A stretch of DNA of 64,000 bases. It comes from Acidovorax defluvii (GTDB taxonomy: Bacteria; Pseudomonadota; Gammaproteobacteria; Burkholderiales; Burkholderiaceae_C). Numbering within the stretch: the first letter of the stretch is position 1; the number at the start of each line of letters is the position of its first letter. The translations under genes and the position numbers were made by a program. Below, one piece after another: positions 46,108-52,840 of this stretch. The notes under the pieces are model-generated. The model worked only from the letters and a program-made list of their open reading frames with translations, had not been told where the DNA came from and made no database searches. Location of the stretch: the NCBI GenBank assembly GCA_003268905.1, contig QLTU01000022.1:1-64000 (forward strand), given 5' to 3'.

Positions 46108-47355
46108 ATGACAATCAAAATCTCGAACACCGCAGAAACCTCGCAAGAGGCCGGAGCTGCTTTCGAAACCGAGGTTCTTGCCCGCCTGTACCACGGCACC
46201 GCAGTGGCCATCGACTCGTTCAGAGATCCTCTGGGTTCTTACGACGACCATTTGGGATGCGGTCTTGCAAGCCTGGGGCCAGCAATCTATCTGACGACGG
46301 ATGCCAACGGCTTTGGCAGATTCTTTGCCGTGTCCAGTGTCACGCGGAAAGCGCTCCAGTTGCTTCAAGAAGCGGGGCGCGTTAAATCCGATGAAATCGT
46401 GGATAGCTGGGGCGTGATACTCAAAGTCAATCTACCTGACACGGCAAAGATTCTTCGTATCGAGCAAGCACCCGAAGAGCTTCAAACAGCCTTTCGGGGA
46501 TGCAAAACCGATTTCCTGAGCAAGGTTCTTGGTCGCAATTTCCGTGCGGCCGTTCTGGCTGCAGGGTACGACGGCATCTCCTATAAGTCAGAGGATTTCC
46601 CCGATGGCTGGGAGGTGGATACGGACAACCGCGAGGTCGTCCTTTACCGGCATGAGCTGGCCAACATCGTGCAATGTCACGATGCCCGGTCTTACCTGCT
46701 CAAAAGTAACTGGAGCGAACGTGGTGAACGGGGGCTGAAGCCTGAAGTCGCGGCTGCGGCCGTTGCTTCTTCTCCCACGCTCTCCGCTGATTCGCAGCTG
46801 GCATGGGCCAAGGTCGATGAGGCGTTCGAAGCACTGAACTCGTTGCTGGACGCATCAGGCTCTTTGGAGTCCGACGCCATCCAGCGCGCGGCGTATTTGC
46901 TTCGGCTCCAAATCGTTCGCGGCCTGCAGGACCAGGACCGAATCAATGCTGCCGAAGCCAGCATGCACGAGCTGGGCAAGGTTGGCAGCGATGAACCCGA
47001 GATGCCAGGTGCCGCCGTCAAGGTGGGCCCCGGCAGTCTCGTTTCTCTGCAAGGCAAATGCGCGAGCGCTGATCTTCGTGAACGCGTTCTGGATCTGGTT
47101 TACACCCGATCCGGGATTGAAGTCATCGAAGGCTGCGAATACGTGGTTGCAAGGCATCGATCAACCAACGTGGCCATCGTTGTGGTGGACGGCAATTTCA
47201 GCCGCGCCATCTACCAGGATGCCATGAAGGAAGTGAAATCCAAGCAATTGCGCGCGGGCCGCTTGTACGTCTACGCCGAAACGGCGACTTACTCGGGGCA
47301 GGGGATTTGCTTCTGCAAATTTGAAGAGATTGGTGTCGAAAGGGCTTGCCCTTGA
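46108..47355 (+). CDS. Possible ADP-ribosyltransferase-fold cargo protein
   Basis: The 415-aa protein starts at the ATG after leader L5. The first part shows an ART-like pattern: LARLYHGTAVAIDSF, then LASLGPAIYLTTDANGFGRFFA. This recalls the H-G-T and G-x-Y-L-T strands of ADP-ribosyltransferase folds. The rest has an acidic helical middle (residues about 225-300) and a C-terminal domain with AGRLYVYAETATYSGQGI, not recognised. The activity is unproven; the catalytic Glu was not located with confidence. Confidence 0.6.
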   Translation: MTIKISNTAETSQEAGAAFETEVLARLYHGTAVAIDSFRDPLGSYDDHLGCGLASLGPAIYLTTDANGFGRFFAVSSVTRKALQLLQEAGRVKSDEIVDSWGVILKVNLPDTAKILRIEQAPEELQTAFRGCKTDFLSKVLGRNFRAAVLAAGYDGISYKSEDFPDGWEVDTDNREVVLYRHELANIVQCHDARSYLLKSNWSERGERGLKPEVAAAAVASSPTLSADSQLAWAKVDEAFEALNSLLDASGSLESDAIQRAAYLLRLQIVRGLQDQDRINAAEASMHELGKVGSDEPEMPGAAVKVGPGSLVSLQGKCASADLRERVLDLVYTRSGIEVIEGCEYVVARHRSTNVAIVVVDGNFSRAIYQDAMKEVKSKQLRAGRLYVYAETATYSGQGICFCKFEEIGVERACP

Positions 47356-47398
47356 CGGCGCATGACTCACGCCAACGTGGGTTCAAACTGCACTTTTA

Positions 47399-47465
47399 AC
47401 CACCCGGACGGGCACCTGTTGCCCTATGGGCCGGTGTCCGTCTCTTTCAATAAAGGAAACGGAAT
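47399..47465 (+). promoter_or_regulatory. RNA switch leader L6
   Basis: GGACGGGCACC (first base outside the core) pairs with GGTGTCCGTC, with GCCC-TAT-GGGC inside. Alternatively TCCGTCTCTTT pairs with AAAGGAAACGGA around the AAAGGA site. Confidence 0.82.
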
Positions 47466-47948
47466 ATGACAAATCAAACTACTGCAACTTCGGCTGCTTC
47501 AACTGTTCGGGTGGTTGTGCTTGCCGCTCACTCAACTGCTGATTCCAGCGATGAACCTGAATACTGCGCCTTCTCCATTAATGCTGAGTTGATCGATAAG
47601 ATCAACCGGCTGGTAGACCTTTGCCAGGAGCAAGGGCTTTCTCAAGTCAACTTCTCGGCTAACCCAGATGAATGGGGGCCTGCTGGCGTTGAAGAGAATG
47701 CGCGTCTCCAAGGTGGCGAGCTTGTGGTGTGCGCCTCGGGAGGGTTCTGGTTTTCAGATGCTCCCAAATATGGCCCCGGCTATTTCGAGAGCGAGATAAT
47801 CAACGTCGAAGCAGTTCAGCAAATGCTGGCCGAGCACGATGCCTGTGTTGTGTTCCAGAACGATGAAGTGCGCGAGCTGTATGAAGAGGATCACAAAACC
47901 TCAAAGACGCCAGACTCACCTGAAGACAATCCATCTACGATTATTTAA
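47466..47948 (+). CDS. Hypothetical cargo protein
   Basis: The 160-aa acidic protein (VVVLAAHSTADSSDEPEYCAF...LCQEQGLSQVNFSANPDEWG) has no membrane segment. The family is not recognised. It lies between leaders L6 and L7, which are almost identical in sequence. Confidence 0.65.
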   Translation: MTNQTTATSAASTVRVVVLAAHSTADSSDEPEYCAFSINAELIDKINRLVDLCQEQGLSQVNFSANPDEWGPAGVEENARLQGGELVVCASGGFWFSDAPKYGPGYFESEIINVEAVQQMLAEHDACVVFQNDEVRELYEEDHKTSKTPDSPEDNPSTII

Positions 47949-47979
47949 TTCCTGAAATTTTGGGCTGAACGTATTTTTA

Positions 47980-48045
47980 CCACCCTGACGGGCACCTGTT
48001 GCCCTATGGGCCGGTGTCCGTCTTCTTCTAAAAAGGAAACGGAAA
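47980..48045 (+). promoter_or_regulatory. RNA switch leader L7
   Basis: GACGGGCACC pairs with GGTGTCCGTC and GCCC-TAT-GGGC is the inner stem. TCCGT and ACGGA flank the AAAAAGGAAAC site in the alternative fold. It precedes the mini-ORF at 48046. Confidence 0.82.
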
Positions 48046-48066
48046 ATGCATGAGGGGCCACAATGA
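48046..48066 (+). CDS. Six-codon leader peptide MHEGPQ coupled to the next gene
   Basis: The ATG that leader L7 places after AAGGAAACGGAAA opens a six-codon ORF whose TGA overlaps the ATG of the 80-aa gene (ATGA at 48063). Ribosomes reaching the second gene probably arrive by coupling through this peptide. Confidence 0.55.
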   Translation: MHEGPQ

Positions 48067-48305
48067 GCGCGCTCAAACGGCTTATAGAGGAAACGAAGGG
48101 TGCTCTGCGCGCGCCCACAATAAAGCAAAAGGAAGCGTATGGGCGGTTGTCCCATACTTTCTGTGCTGCGAGCATGATTGGGGCCATCACGGTGATGTTC
48201 ACCGAGAAGGACGCATCCCTGCCCGTGCTTGCCAAGATCGCCGCCTTGATCTTTTGGGGCGTGCTACTATTTTGGACAGGCGCTCTTTTGAGCAAAGGAG
48301 AATGA
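48063..48305 (+). CDS. Small inner-membrane cargo protein
   Basis: The 80-aa protein has two hydrophobic segments (TFCAASMIGAITVMF and VLAKIAALIFWGVLLFWTGALL). It is translationally coupled to the leader peptide before it and lies 1 bp from the next small ORF. Function unknown. Confidence 0.65.
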   Translation: MSALKRLIEETKGALRAPTIKQKEAYGRLSHTFCAASMIGAITVMFTEKDASLPVLAKIAALIFWGVLLFWTGALLSKGE

Positions 48306-48306
48306 C

Positions 48307-48426
48307 ATGGAAATTCTGGTCTTGAGCCTGGTTGCCGGTCTGGTGGTGGCCGGAGGCCTTTGGCTGGCCAGCCGCGATACAAAGCCCGTTGCCAATCACG
48401 ACGACAAGCAACATCACCCTGTCTGA
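48307..48426 (+). CDS. 39-aa membrane peptide
   Basis: The ORF encodes MEILVLSLVAGLVVAGGLWL followed by a short polar, His-rich tail ending HHPV. It has AAAGGAG eight bases upstream of the ATG, inside the end of the preceding gene. It is the second tiny membrane protein in this cluster. Confidence 0.6.
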   Translation: MEILVLSLVAGLVVAGGLWLASRDTKPVANHDDKQHHPV

Positions 48427-48499
48427 ATTGCGCGCATCACTAGGCGCGCAATAACGACACGAACCCGTGTACCCGACGCAAGTCGGGTGGCGGGTTTTT
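48427..48499 (+). terminator. Hairpins and terminator-like structure between cargo genes
   Basis: ATTGCGCGC/GCGCGCAAT (48427-48452) is followed by ACCCGAC-GCAA-GTCGGGT (48471-48488). The latter sits inside an outer AACCCG/CGGGTT stem with five T residues (48495-48499). It may end or attenuate transcription before leader L8. Confidence 0.6.
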
Positions 48500-48512
48500 C
48501 TGTCTGGTTCAT

Positions 48513-48575
48513 CACCCTGACGGGCACTTGTTGCCCATCAGGGTCGGTGCCCGTCTTCTCACATGGAGATTGGCA
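48513..48575 (+). promoter_or_regulatory. RNA switch leader L8
   Basis: GACGGGCAC pairs perfectly with GTGCCCGTC; GCCC-ATCA-GGGT is the inner stem. Alternatively TGCC and TCTTC pair with GGAGA and GGCA, the last bases before the ATG. Confidence 0.8.
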
Positions 48576-48842
48576 ATGCAAACCAACGAAATCCGAGACT
48601 ACATCGAGCGCGCCCCCAAGCGGTGGAGCTTTAGTGGAGCCAGGATGGTCAACCACACGCACGCTCGCTTCAAATGGCTGACGGACGTGGCACGCGGGAC
48701 GCTGAACGAGCGCATCAACCGCCGTGCGGGCATCACCGATCCATGGTTCCCATGGAAGAACCCCGTCCAAAGTTCAATCCGCCGTAACTGGCGCAATGAG
48801 CTTCGCAAACGGGGCCTTATCGCACTCAACCACAACCCGTGA
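48576..48842 (+). CDS. Hypothetical basic cargo protein
   Basis: The 88-aa basic protein (IRDYIERAPKRWSFSGARMV...SSIRRNWRNELRKRGLI) may bind nucleic acid, judging only by charge. Leader L9 begins inside its last codons. Confidence 0.6.
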   Translation: MQTNEIRDYIERAPKRWSFSGARMVNHTHARFKWLTDVARGTLNERINRRAGITDPWFPWKNPVQSSIRRNWRNELRKRGLIALNHNP

Positions 48843-48894
48843 CGGGCTTTATGCCCACGGGGCGAGGCACGTCCAATTTCACAGGAGATCGGAC
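48831..48894 (+). promoter_or_regulatory. RNA switch leader L9, overlapping the previous gene
   Basis: GACGGGCTT pairs with AGGCACGTC with one mismatch, and GCCC-ACG-GGGC is the inner stem. GTCC pairs with GGAC next to the AGGAGA site in the alternative fold. It starts 12 bases before the end of the upstream gene, so translation of that gene could affect folding. Confidence 0.75.
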
Positions 48895-49353
48895 ATGGGG
48901 AAGCGACTTGATTTCACTATTGAGGCGCCTCGTAAAAGCACGGCTATCGCAAGAGTCGGCAGTCGCATAGTTGGCATGGCCACGGCCTGGAATGACAGTG
49001 ACGGGCGATGGGTAATCCTGAGATCTGAAGTTCGTCCGAAGTATCGGCGCCGTGGTATTGCCACGGCGATGTACCGATCCATCGAAGCGACTTCTGGCGT
49101 CCAGCTCAATCCAGCGATTTCACTGAGCGACGACGCTTTTGAATTCTGGAAGGCCTACCGGCCGCAAGCGGTTGCACATGATCTGCGCCACCAGCCCGAA
49201 CTGATCGGCCGCAAGGCTCAGAAGAACGGCCGGATAGGGCGAATCATCAAGGCCTGTGGCGGCATTGCCACCATCGAGTTTGATGACGGCGACAACACGA
49301 TTGGAGTCCAGTCGTTTATTCGCCGCAATGACCTGGCTCTGCATCTGCTGTAG
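48895..49353 (+). CDS. GNAT-family N-acetyltransferase
   Basis: The 152-aa protein has the acetyl-CoA binding motif VRPKYRRRGIATAMYRSIEA, which matches R-x-x-G-x-A/G of the GNAT fold. The C-terminal extension (IGRIIKACGGIATIEFDDGD) is beta-rich and may be an extra domain. The start at 48895 directly follows leader L9; the longer ORF start overlaps the previous gene. Substrate unknown. Confidence 0.82.
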   Translation: MGKRLDFTIEAPRKSTAIARVGSRIVGMATAWNDSDGRWVILRSEVRPKYRRRGIATAMYRSIEATSGVQLNPAISLSDDAFEFWKAYRPQAVAHDLRHQPELIGRKAQKNGRIGRIIKACGGIATIEFDDGDNTIGVQSFIRRNDLALHLL

Positions 49354-49385
49354 CCAGAAAAGCGCCCGCAAAACCAAACGCGGAA

Positions 49386-49560
49386 CGCTTTGTTGAACCC
49401 ACCCGCACGTCTGACGTGTGGTGGTTTCCTTCAGCGCCTTGCCCGCAAGGGTAGGGCGCTCAAGAAAACCAAGATTGATTCCACCAGCGTAACGCTGATG
49501 GTCATAGGCTTGCTGGCCTGTCCTCGGACAAAAAGCAACTTTCACCGAGCAATCGGTTTT
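49386..49560 (+). ncRNA. Extended structured leader D (upstream part)
   Basis: This gene-free stretch contains a hairpin around 49399-49425 (CCACCCGCACGTC with GACGTGTGGTGG). AGCGCC..CCC-GCAA-GGG..GGGCGCT lies at about 49432-49460, CCACCAGCG/CGCTGATGG at 49481-49501, and AGGC-TTGCTG-GCCT at 49506-49519 with the shared GCTG loop. ACCGA-GCAA-TCGGT at 49544-49557 has a GNRA loop directly before L10. Confidence 0.62.
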
Positions 49561-49623
49561 TAACCCTGACGGGCACTTGATGCCCCGATGGGGCCGGTGC
49601 CTGTCTCTTTTTAGGAGATAGAA
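49561..49623 (+). promoter_or_regulatory. RNA switch leader L10
   Basis: GACGGGCAC pairs with GTGCCTGTC, with GCCCC-GAT-GGGGC as inner stem. In the alternative fold CTGTCTCT pairs with GGAGATAG over all eight positions, masking the AGGAGA site. Confidence 0.82.
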
Positions 49624-50580
49624 ATGAAACTGTCGAATTACATTGAGCAGCCCGCAGCGTCGCAAGACAAGGCGGTCGATCTCAAAAACACCCTTGGCCA
49701 AGTCGCTACCGCACCTTTCTACATCTGGGCGAACGACGACTGCGCCAACAAGACCAACAACTTCAAGGAAGCCAAGGCCATCCGGTTGACGTTGTTCAAT
49801 GAAGGCGGCGAGTCCGTCCACATTGTTGATGCCGATGGGGTCGAGGTGGTGGACGCGGAGATTGAGGCCCACGAGGCGCTTGTGAATGCTGGCTACTTTG
49901 CCGGTGCGCGCAAGCCTGAAGTGAAGCCCGAGTTCCACGGCGCTTTCATGGTGAATGATCCTCAAGACCCGGAAGGCTTTGCAATCGTCGGTGACGACAT
50001 TGCCTCGCTCATCCTGGAGGCCAGGGATCGTCTGATCGAGCCTGCGTCTGAGCGGGAAATGTCAAATCCCATCACTGGACTGCCACCCATCGATAGCAAC
50101 GTCACAGTCCGCCTTATTGAAGGCATGATCGTGACCGGTGTTGTCACCGGGCACGGTAAAAAGGACGGGAAGCCCACCTTTGATTTTGAGTATGACCATC
50201 GAACCCCCGAAGGGCAAACTCTCAAAGCATCGAAGTGGGCATGGCCTGAGCAGGCACAACTGCGAAATCCGAGAAAATTTGCGAGGCTGTGCCTTGCCAA
50301 TTGCGGATGGAAAATTAACCTGGCTGGCGTCATCCCACGCAAGTCAATCATGACAGCAGCGGGAGAAAAAGAGGCATATGCTTACTTCACCGACGATGGA
50401 CTCAATGAATATCTAAGCGCGCGCCACGTAAGCAAAGGACTCGATATTCTTGAATCGATCTCTGTGCATATTCCTGCAGGGTCGAGCGATGACTGCATAA
50501 GATATTTAATTGAGCGCTTCGTTCGCGATGCTGAAAAGACAGTCAGCGAATACTACGCCAGTCAGACAAGCAAAGAATGA
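49624..50580 (+). CDS. Hypothetical cargo protein with MKLSNYIEQP start
   Basis: The 318-aa protein has no membrane segment. A middle portion (PIDSNVTVRLIEGMIVTGVV...) looks like a small beta-barrel. The first codons share 18 bases (tgtcgaattacattgagc) with the gene at 51237, although the proteins then differ. Family not recognised. Confidence 0.65.
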   Translation: MKLSNYIEQPAASQDKAVDLKNTLGQVATAPFYIWANDDCANKTNNFKEAKAIRLTLFNEGGESVHIVDADGVEVVDAEIEAHEALVNAGYFAGARKPEVKPEFHGAFMVNDPQDPEGFAIVGDDIASLILEARDRLIEPASEREMSNPITGLPPIDSNVTVRLIEGMIVTGVVTGHGKKDGKPTFDFEYDHRTPEGQTLKASKWAWPEQAQLRNPRKFARLCLANCGWKINLAGVIPRKSIMTAAGEKEAYAYFTDDGLNEYLSARHVSKGLDILESISVHIPAGSSDDCIRYLIERFVRDAEKTVSEYYASQTSKE

Positions 50581-50633
50581 GCGGAAGGCTTAGCAAAGTT
50601 CGGTGGTAATCGCTGAGCTTACTGAAATACACA

Positions 50634-50697
50634 AACCCGGACGGGCGCCAGTTGCCCGCAAGGGTCTGGCGCTTGTCCTTTCACAAGGAATGGGAAA
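50634..50697 (+). promoter_or_regulatory. RNA switch leader L11
   Basis: This is the longest outer stem: GGACGGGCGCCAG pairs with CTGGCGCTTGTCC over 13 positions with two G-U pairs. GCCC-GCAA-GGGT is the inner hairpin. CCTT/AAGG encloses the ribosome-binding site in the alternative fold. Confidence 0.82.
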
Positions 50698-50910
50698 ATG
50701 CGAAAAAGTGAGGCGCAAGCGATAGCTGATACCTTGAAGCCATGCCCATTCTGTGGGTGCAAGCCTGTGGCGACACTGCTTGGCGCTGGAGAAAACGCGC
50801 CCAACCCGCGAGCGAAATGTCCAACGGCAGATTGCATAGCAGGAAAACTCCCTGCAATCTGCCTAGATGTTCGTGAGCAAGTGGATGCGTGGAACTCCCG
50901 CGCAAATTAG
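50698..50910 (+). CDS. Lar-like restriction alleviation protein
   Basis: The 70-aa protein has the Lar-type pattern LKPCPFCGCKPVATLL, a second cysteine pair KCPTADCIAG, and an ending VDAWNSRAN like the AIEAWNRR of that family. Lar proteins relieve restriction of incoming DNA by modulating type I enzymes. This fits an establishment role. Controlled by L11. Confidence 0.75.
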   Translation: MRKSEAQAIADTLKPCPFCGCKPVATLLGAGENAPNPRAKCPTADCIAGKLPAICLDVREQVDAWNSRAN

Positions 50911-50913
50911 TAC

Positions 50914-50984
50914 CAACCCGGACGGGCACCAGTTGCCCATCGGGCCGGTGCTTGTCCAAAATATGGAGCTGGCTTCGGCCAGAT
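50914..50984 (+). promoter_or_regulatory. RNA switch leader L12 with an extra UUCG hairpin
   Basis: GGACGGGCACC pairs with GGTGCTTGTCC and GCCC-ATC-GGGC is the inner stem. The GGAG site (50965-50968) lies 16 bases from the ATG. Between them a stable CTGGC-TTCG-GCCAG hairpin could shorten the effective spacing. Confidence 0.75.
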
Positions 50985-51164
50985 ATGAAAATGCTCAAGC
51001 GCATGGAAAGCAATGAGCGCTACGTTGTAGTGCGACTTTGTGTCGCAAACCAGATCCAGTACCTTGGGCGGGTATCGAGCTTGAAAGAGTTCGAGGAATA
51101 CCGCGAATGCTGTGGCTTCGAGAAATCGGACATTGCAGTACAAGACTGGAAGCCTGCGGGCTAA
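50985..51164 (+). CDS. Hypothetical 59-aa cargo protein
   Basis: The ORF from 50985 (MKMLKRMESNERYVVVRLCV) ends two bases into the spacer before L13. ATG codons at 50994 and 51003 are alternative starts; the first is closest to the ribosome-binding site. No domain recognised. Confidence 0.55.
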   Translation: MKMLKRMESNERYVVVRLCVANQIQYLGRVSSLKEFEEYRECCGFEKSDIAVQDWKPAG

Positions 51165-51170
51165 TTGAAA

Positions 51171-51236
51171 CCACCCCTGACGGGCACCTGTTGCCCTTCG
51201 GGGCCGGTGTCCGTCTCTTTCATAAGGAAACGGAAA
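51171..51236 (+). promoter_or_regulatory. RNA switch leader L13
   Basis: GACGGGCACC pairs with GGTGTCCGTC and GCCC-TTC-GGGG(C) forms the inner stem. TCCGTCTCTTT can pair with AAGGAAACGGA over the ribosome-binding site, as in L6. Confidence 0.82.
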
Positions 51237-51671
51237 ATGTCGAATTACATTGAGCCATCAATGACTGCCAATTCGTTTGAATCAATCCGCTTGCGGGTCT
51301 TCGGAAGCCGTACATCCGGTACCAACCGAACTGATAGTGACATTGACGTGTTGCTTGAAGGGAGTTCCGACGAAGTGGAAAGAATCAAGAAATTGCTCTC
51401 CTATCATTCTGTGGAGCAGGGTGGTCCGCTTGATCTTTTTTTTATCGGCATGGCCGACAATGAAATCGATCTGATTGCAGCCTATTCCGACACTAGCGAT
51501 CCGCGTGTTGTCGGTGTTGGTGATCAAGATGATCTAGACGAAATTCTGTCGGGGTCCTATGACATCTCGCTGAACGGTTTACTGACATTCTGCGAAGAAG
51601 TCGAACCGGCTTGGAGCGCTCGTAGCTCTAGCAAGCGTGATCGTGATGAGTCCAACGGTTTTAACTTCTGA
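51237..51671 (+). CDS. MNT-type nucleotidyltransferase-like protein
   Basis: The 144-aa protein contains RVFGSRTSGTNRTDSDIDVL, which fits the G-S-x(n)-D-x-D motif of minimal nucleotidyltransferases. A further acidic residue is in GPLDLFFIG. Such enzymes occur as antitoxins of HEPN-MNT pairs or as stand-alone modifiers. No HEPN partner is next to it. Last gene of the RNA-leader cluster. Confidence 0.75.
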   Translation: MSNYIEPSMTANSFESIRLRVFGSRTSGTNRTDSDIDVLLEGSSDEVERIKKLLSYHSVEQGGPLDLFFIGMADNEIDLIAAYSDTSDPRVVGVGDQDDLDEILSGSYDISLNGLLTFCEEVEPAWSARSSSKRDRDESNGFNF

Positions 51672-51684
51672 TTTTCGAAATCTC

Positions 51685-51720
51685 AAGCCCCCCTTCACTT
51701 CGGTGATCGGGGGCTTTTTT
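51685..51720 (+). terminator. Terminator closing the cargo cluster
   Basis: AAGCCCCC pairs with GGGGGCTT around an inner CAC-TTCG-GTG hairpin, followed by six T residues. It starts 14 bp after the last cargo gene. Confidence 0.9.
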
Positions 51721-51841
51721 CATTGGTGCGACCGATATCTACTTTCCTTGATGTTGAGGAACGGCGCCGTTTATCATCAAAAAAGAGCCCAGACGGTTCT
51801 CTCTCTGCTTTTCGTCCACATGATCGAATTACAGAGAGCAC

Positions 51842-52522
51842 ATGCCTGAAATCAACCGTGCCAAGACCCTGCACCAGGGCCAATTCACCCGGCTCATCAA
51901 GATCACCCAGGCCACGTCACGCTACCCAGAGCGCGACGTGCTCGTGCTCATGCTGGGCCACCACTGCGGCATGCGAATCACCGAGATTTCGCGCATCACC
52001 GTGGCCGATGTGATGCATGCGTCTGGCAAGCTGCGCAGCGAAATCAGCATGCGCGAAGCGATCACAAAGGGGTGTCGCCAGCGATGCGCATACTTAGCCT
52101 CCAAGCCTGCCATCCAGGCCCTGGAGACCTATCTGCAGTTCCGGATCGAGCGCGGCATCGGCACCGTGGTTGGCTCAGGTCCGTACCGGGGCTTGCTACC
52201 CCACCAGCCGTTGATCTACAGCAGCCGGGGCGACGGTATGTCCCAGAACACCAAGCGGCGAGTGCTTGAGACGGGCGAAGAGAAAGCCTATAGGGCATGC
52301 GACTCGCTGCAAGCCCATGTGTCCAAGCTGTACCAGCGCGCGGGCATCAAGGGTGGTTCCAGCCATTCAGGACGCCGCACGTTCGCAAGCAAGGTGCTGG
52401 CTACCACGGGCGACATGGAGACTGTGGCCCAGCTCCTTGGGCACGCCAGTATCGATTGCTCGCAGCGCTACGTGGATGTGGACCTGGCCACACTGGAGGA
52501 TATGTTTGCAAATGCGCTATAG
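51842..52522 (+). CDS. Tyrosine recombinase (site-specific integrase)
   Basis: The 226-aa protein keeps the catalytic residues of tyrosine recombinases: Arg in HHCGMRITEISRI, HSGRRTFASK for the His-x-x-Arg box, LLGHASIDCSQRYVDV for the second His and the Tyr. It lacks a long N-terminal arm-binding region, as in small plasmid resolvase-like integrases. It may resolve dimers or insert cassettes. No attachment site was identified. Confidence 0.9.
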   Translation: MPEINRAKTLHQGQFTRLIKITQATSRYPERDVLVLMLGHHCGMRITEISRITVADVMHASGKLRSEISMREAITKGCRQRCAYLASKPAIQALETYLQFRIERGIGTVVGSGPYRGLLPHQPLIYSSRGDGMSQNTKRRVLETGEEKAYRACDSLQAHVSKLYQRAGIKGGSSHSGRRTFASKVLATTGDMETVAQLLGHASIDCSQRYVDVDLATLEDMFANAL

Positions 52523-52548
52523 CAAAGCTCATTTAGAAGAGGCGCACT

Positions 52549-52584
52549 TGACGAATCAGGGTGCCTTACTTTATAGTAAGGCAA
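52549..52584 (+). promoter_or_regulatory. Promoter and palindromic operator of the vapBC-like pair
   Basis: A TTGACG -35 and a TATAGT -10 about 18 bp apart precede the antitoxin gene. GCCTTACT-TTAT-AGTAAGGC is a perfect dyad overlapping the -10, suitable for autorepression by the AbrB-type antitoxin. Confidence 0.7.
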
Positions 52585-52597
52585 AGGATTCAAAATC

Positions 52598-52840
52598 ATG
52601 TCTACTGCCACTCTCACATCCAAGGGCCAGATCACCATTCCTGCCGAAGTACGCCATGACCTCAAGGTTGATGCGGGCGACCGCGTGGAATTTGTGCAGA
52701 TCGCGCCAGGTCGTTACGAATTCGTTGCCGCTACCAGCGAGGTTACTGCGCTGAAGGGGATGTTTGGAGTGGCAAAGCAGGCCGTGGCCATTGAATCCAT
52801 GAATGCGGCCATTGCGCAGCGCGGAGCTGCTGCCCGATGA
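52598..52840 (+). CDS. AbrB/VapB-type antitoxin
   Basis: The 80-aa protein begins with a swapped-hairpin DNA-binding domain (ATLTSKGQITIPAEVRHDLK, then GDRVEFVQ). It overlaps the toxin gene by ATGA, normal for a toxin-antitoxin operon. It should bind the palindrome upstream and neutralise the PIN toxin. Confidence 0.9.
   Translation: MSTATLTSKGQITIPAEVRHDLKVDAGDRVEFVQIAPGRYEFVAATSEVTALKGMFGVAKQAVAIESMNAAIAQRGAAAR

Noticed and set aside
42402..51236. The repeated leaders as a CRISPR array
   Set aside because: The copies are spaced irregularly by whole genes, each ends at a start codon, and they vary with compensating changes.
42402..51236. The leaders as single-stranded-DNA promoters of the Frpo type used by incoming plasmids
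   Set aside because: The stem ends only about 20-30 nt before the ATG and overlaps the ribosome-binding site, leaving no room for promoter plus transcript leader. An RNA-level switch fits better, although the idea is not excluded for the first copy.
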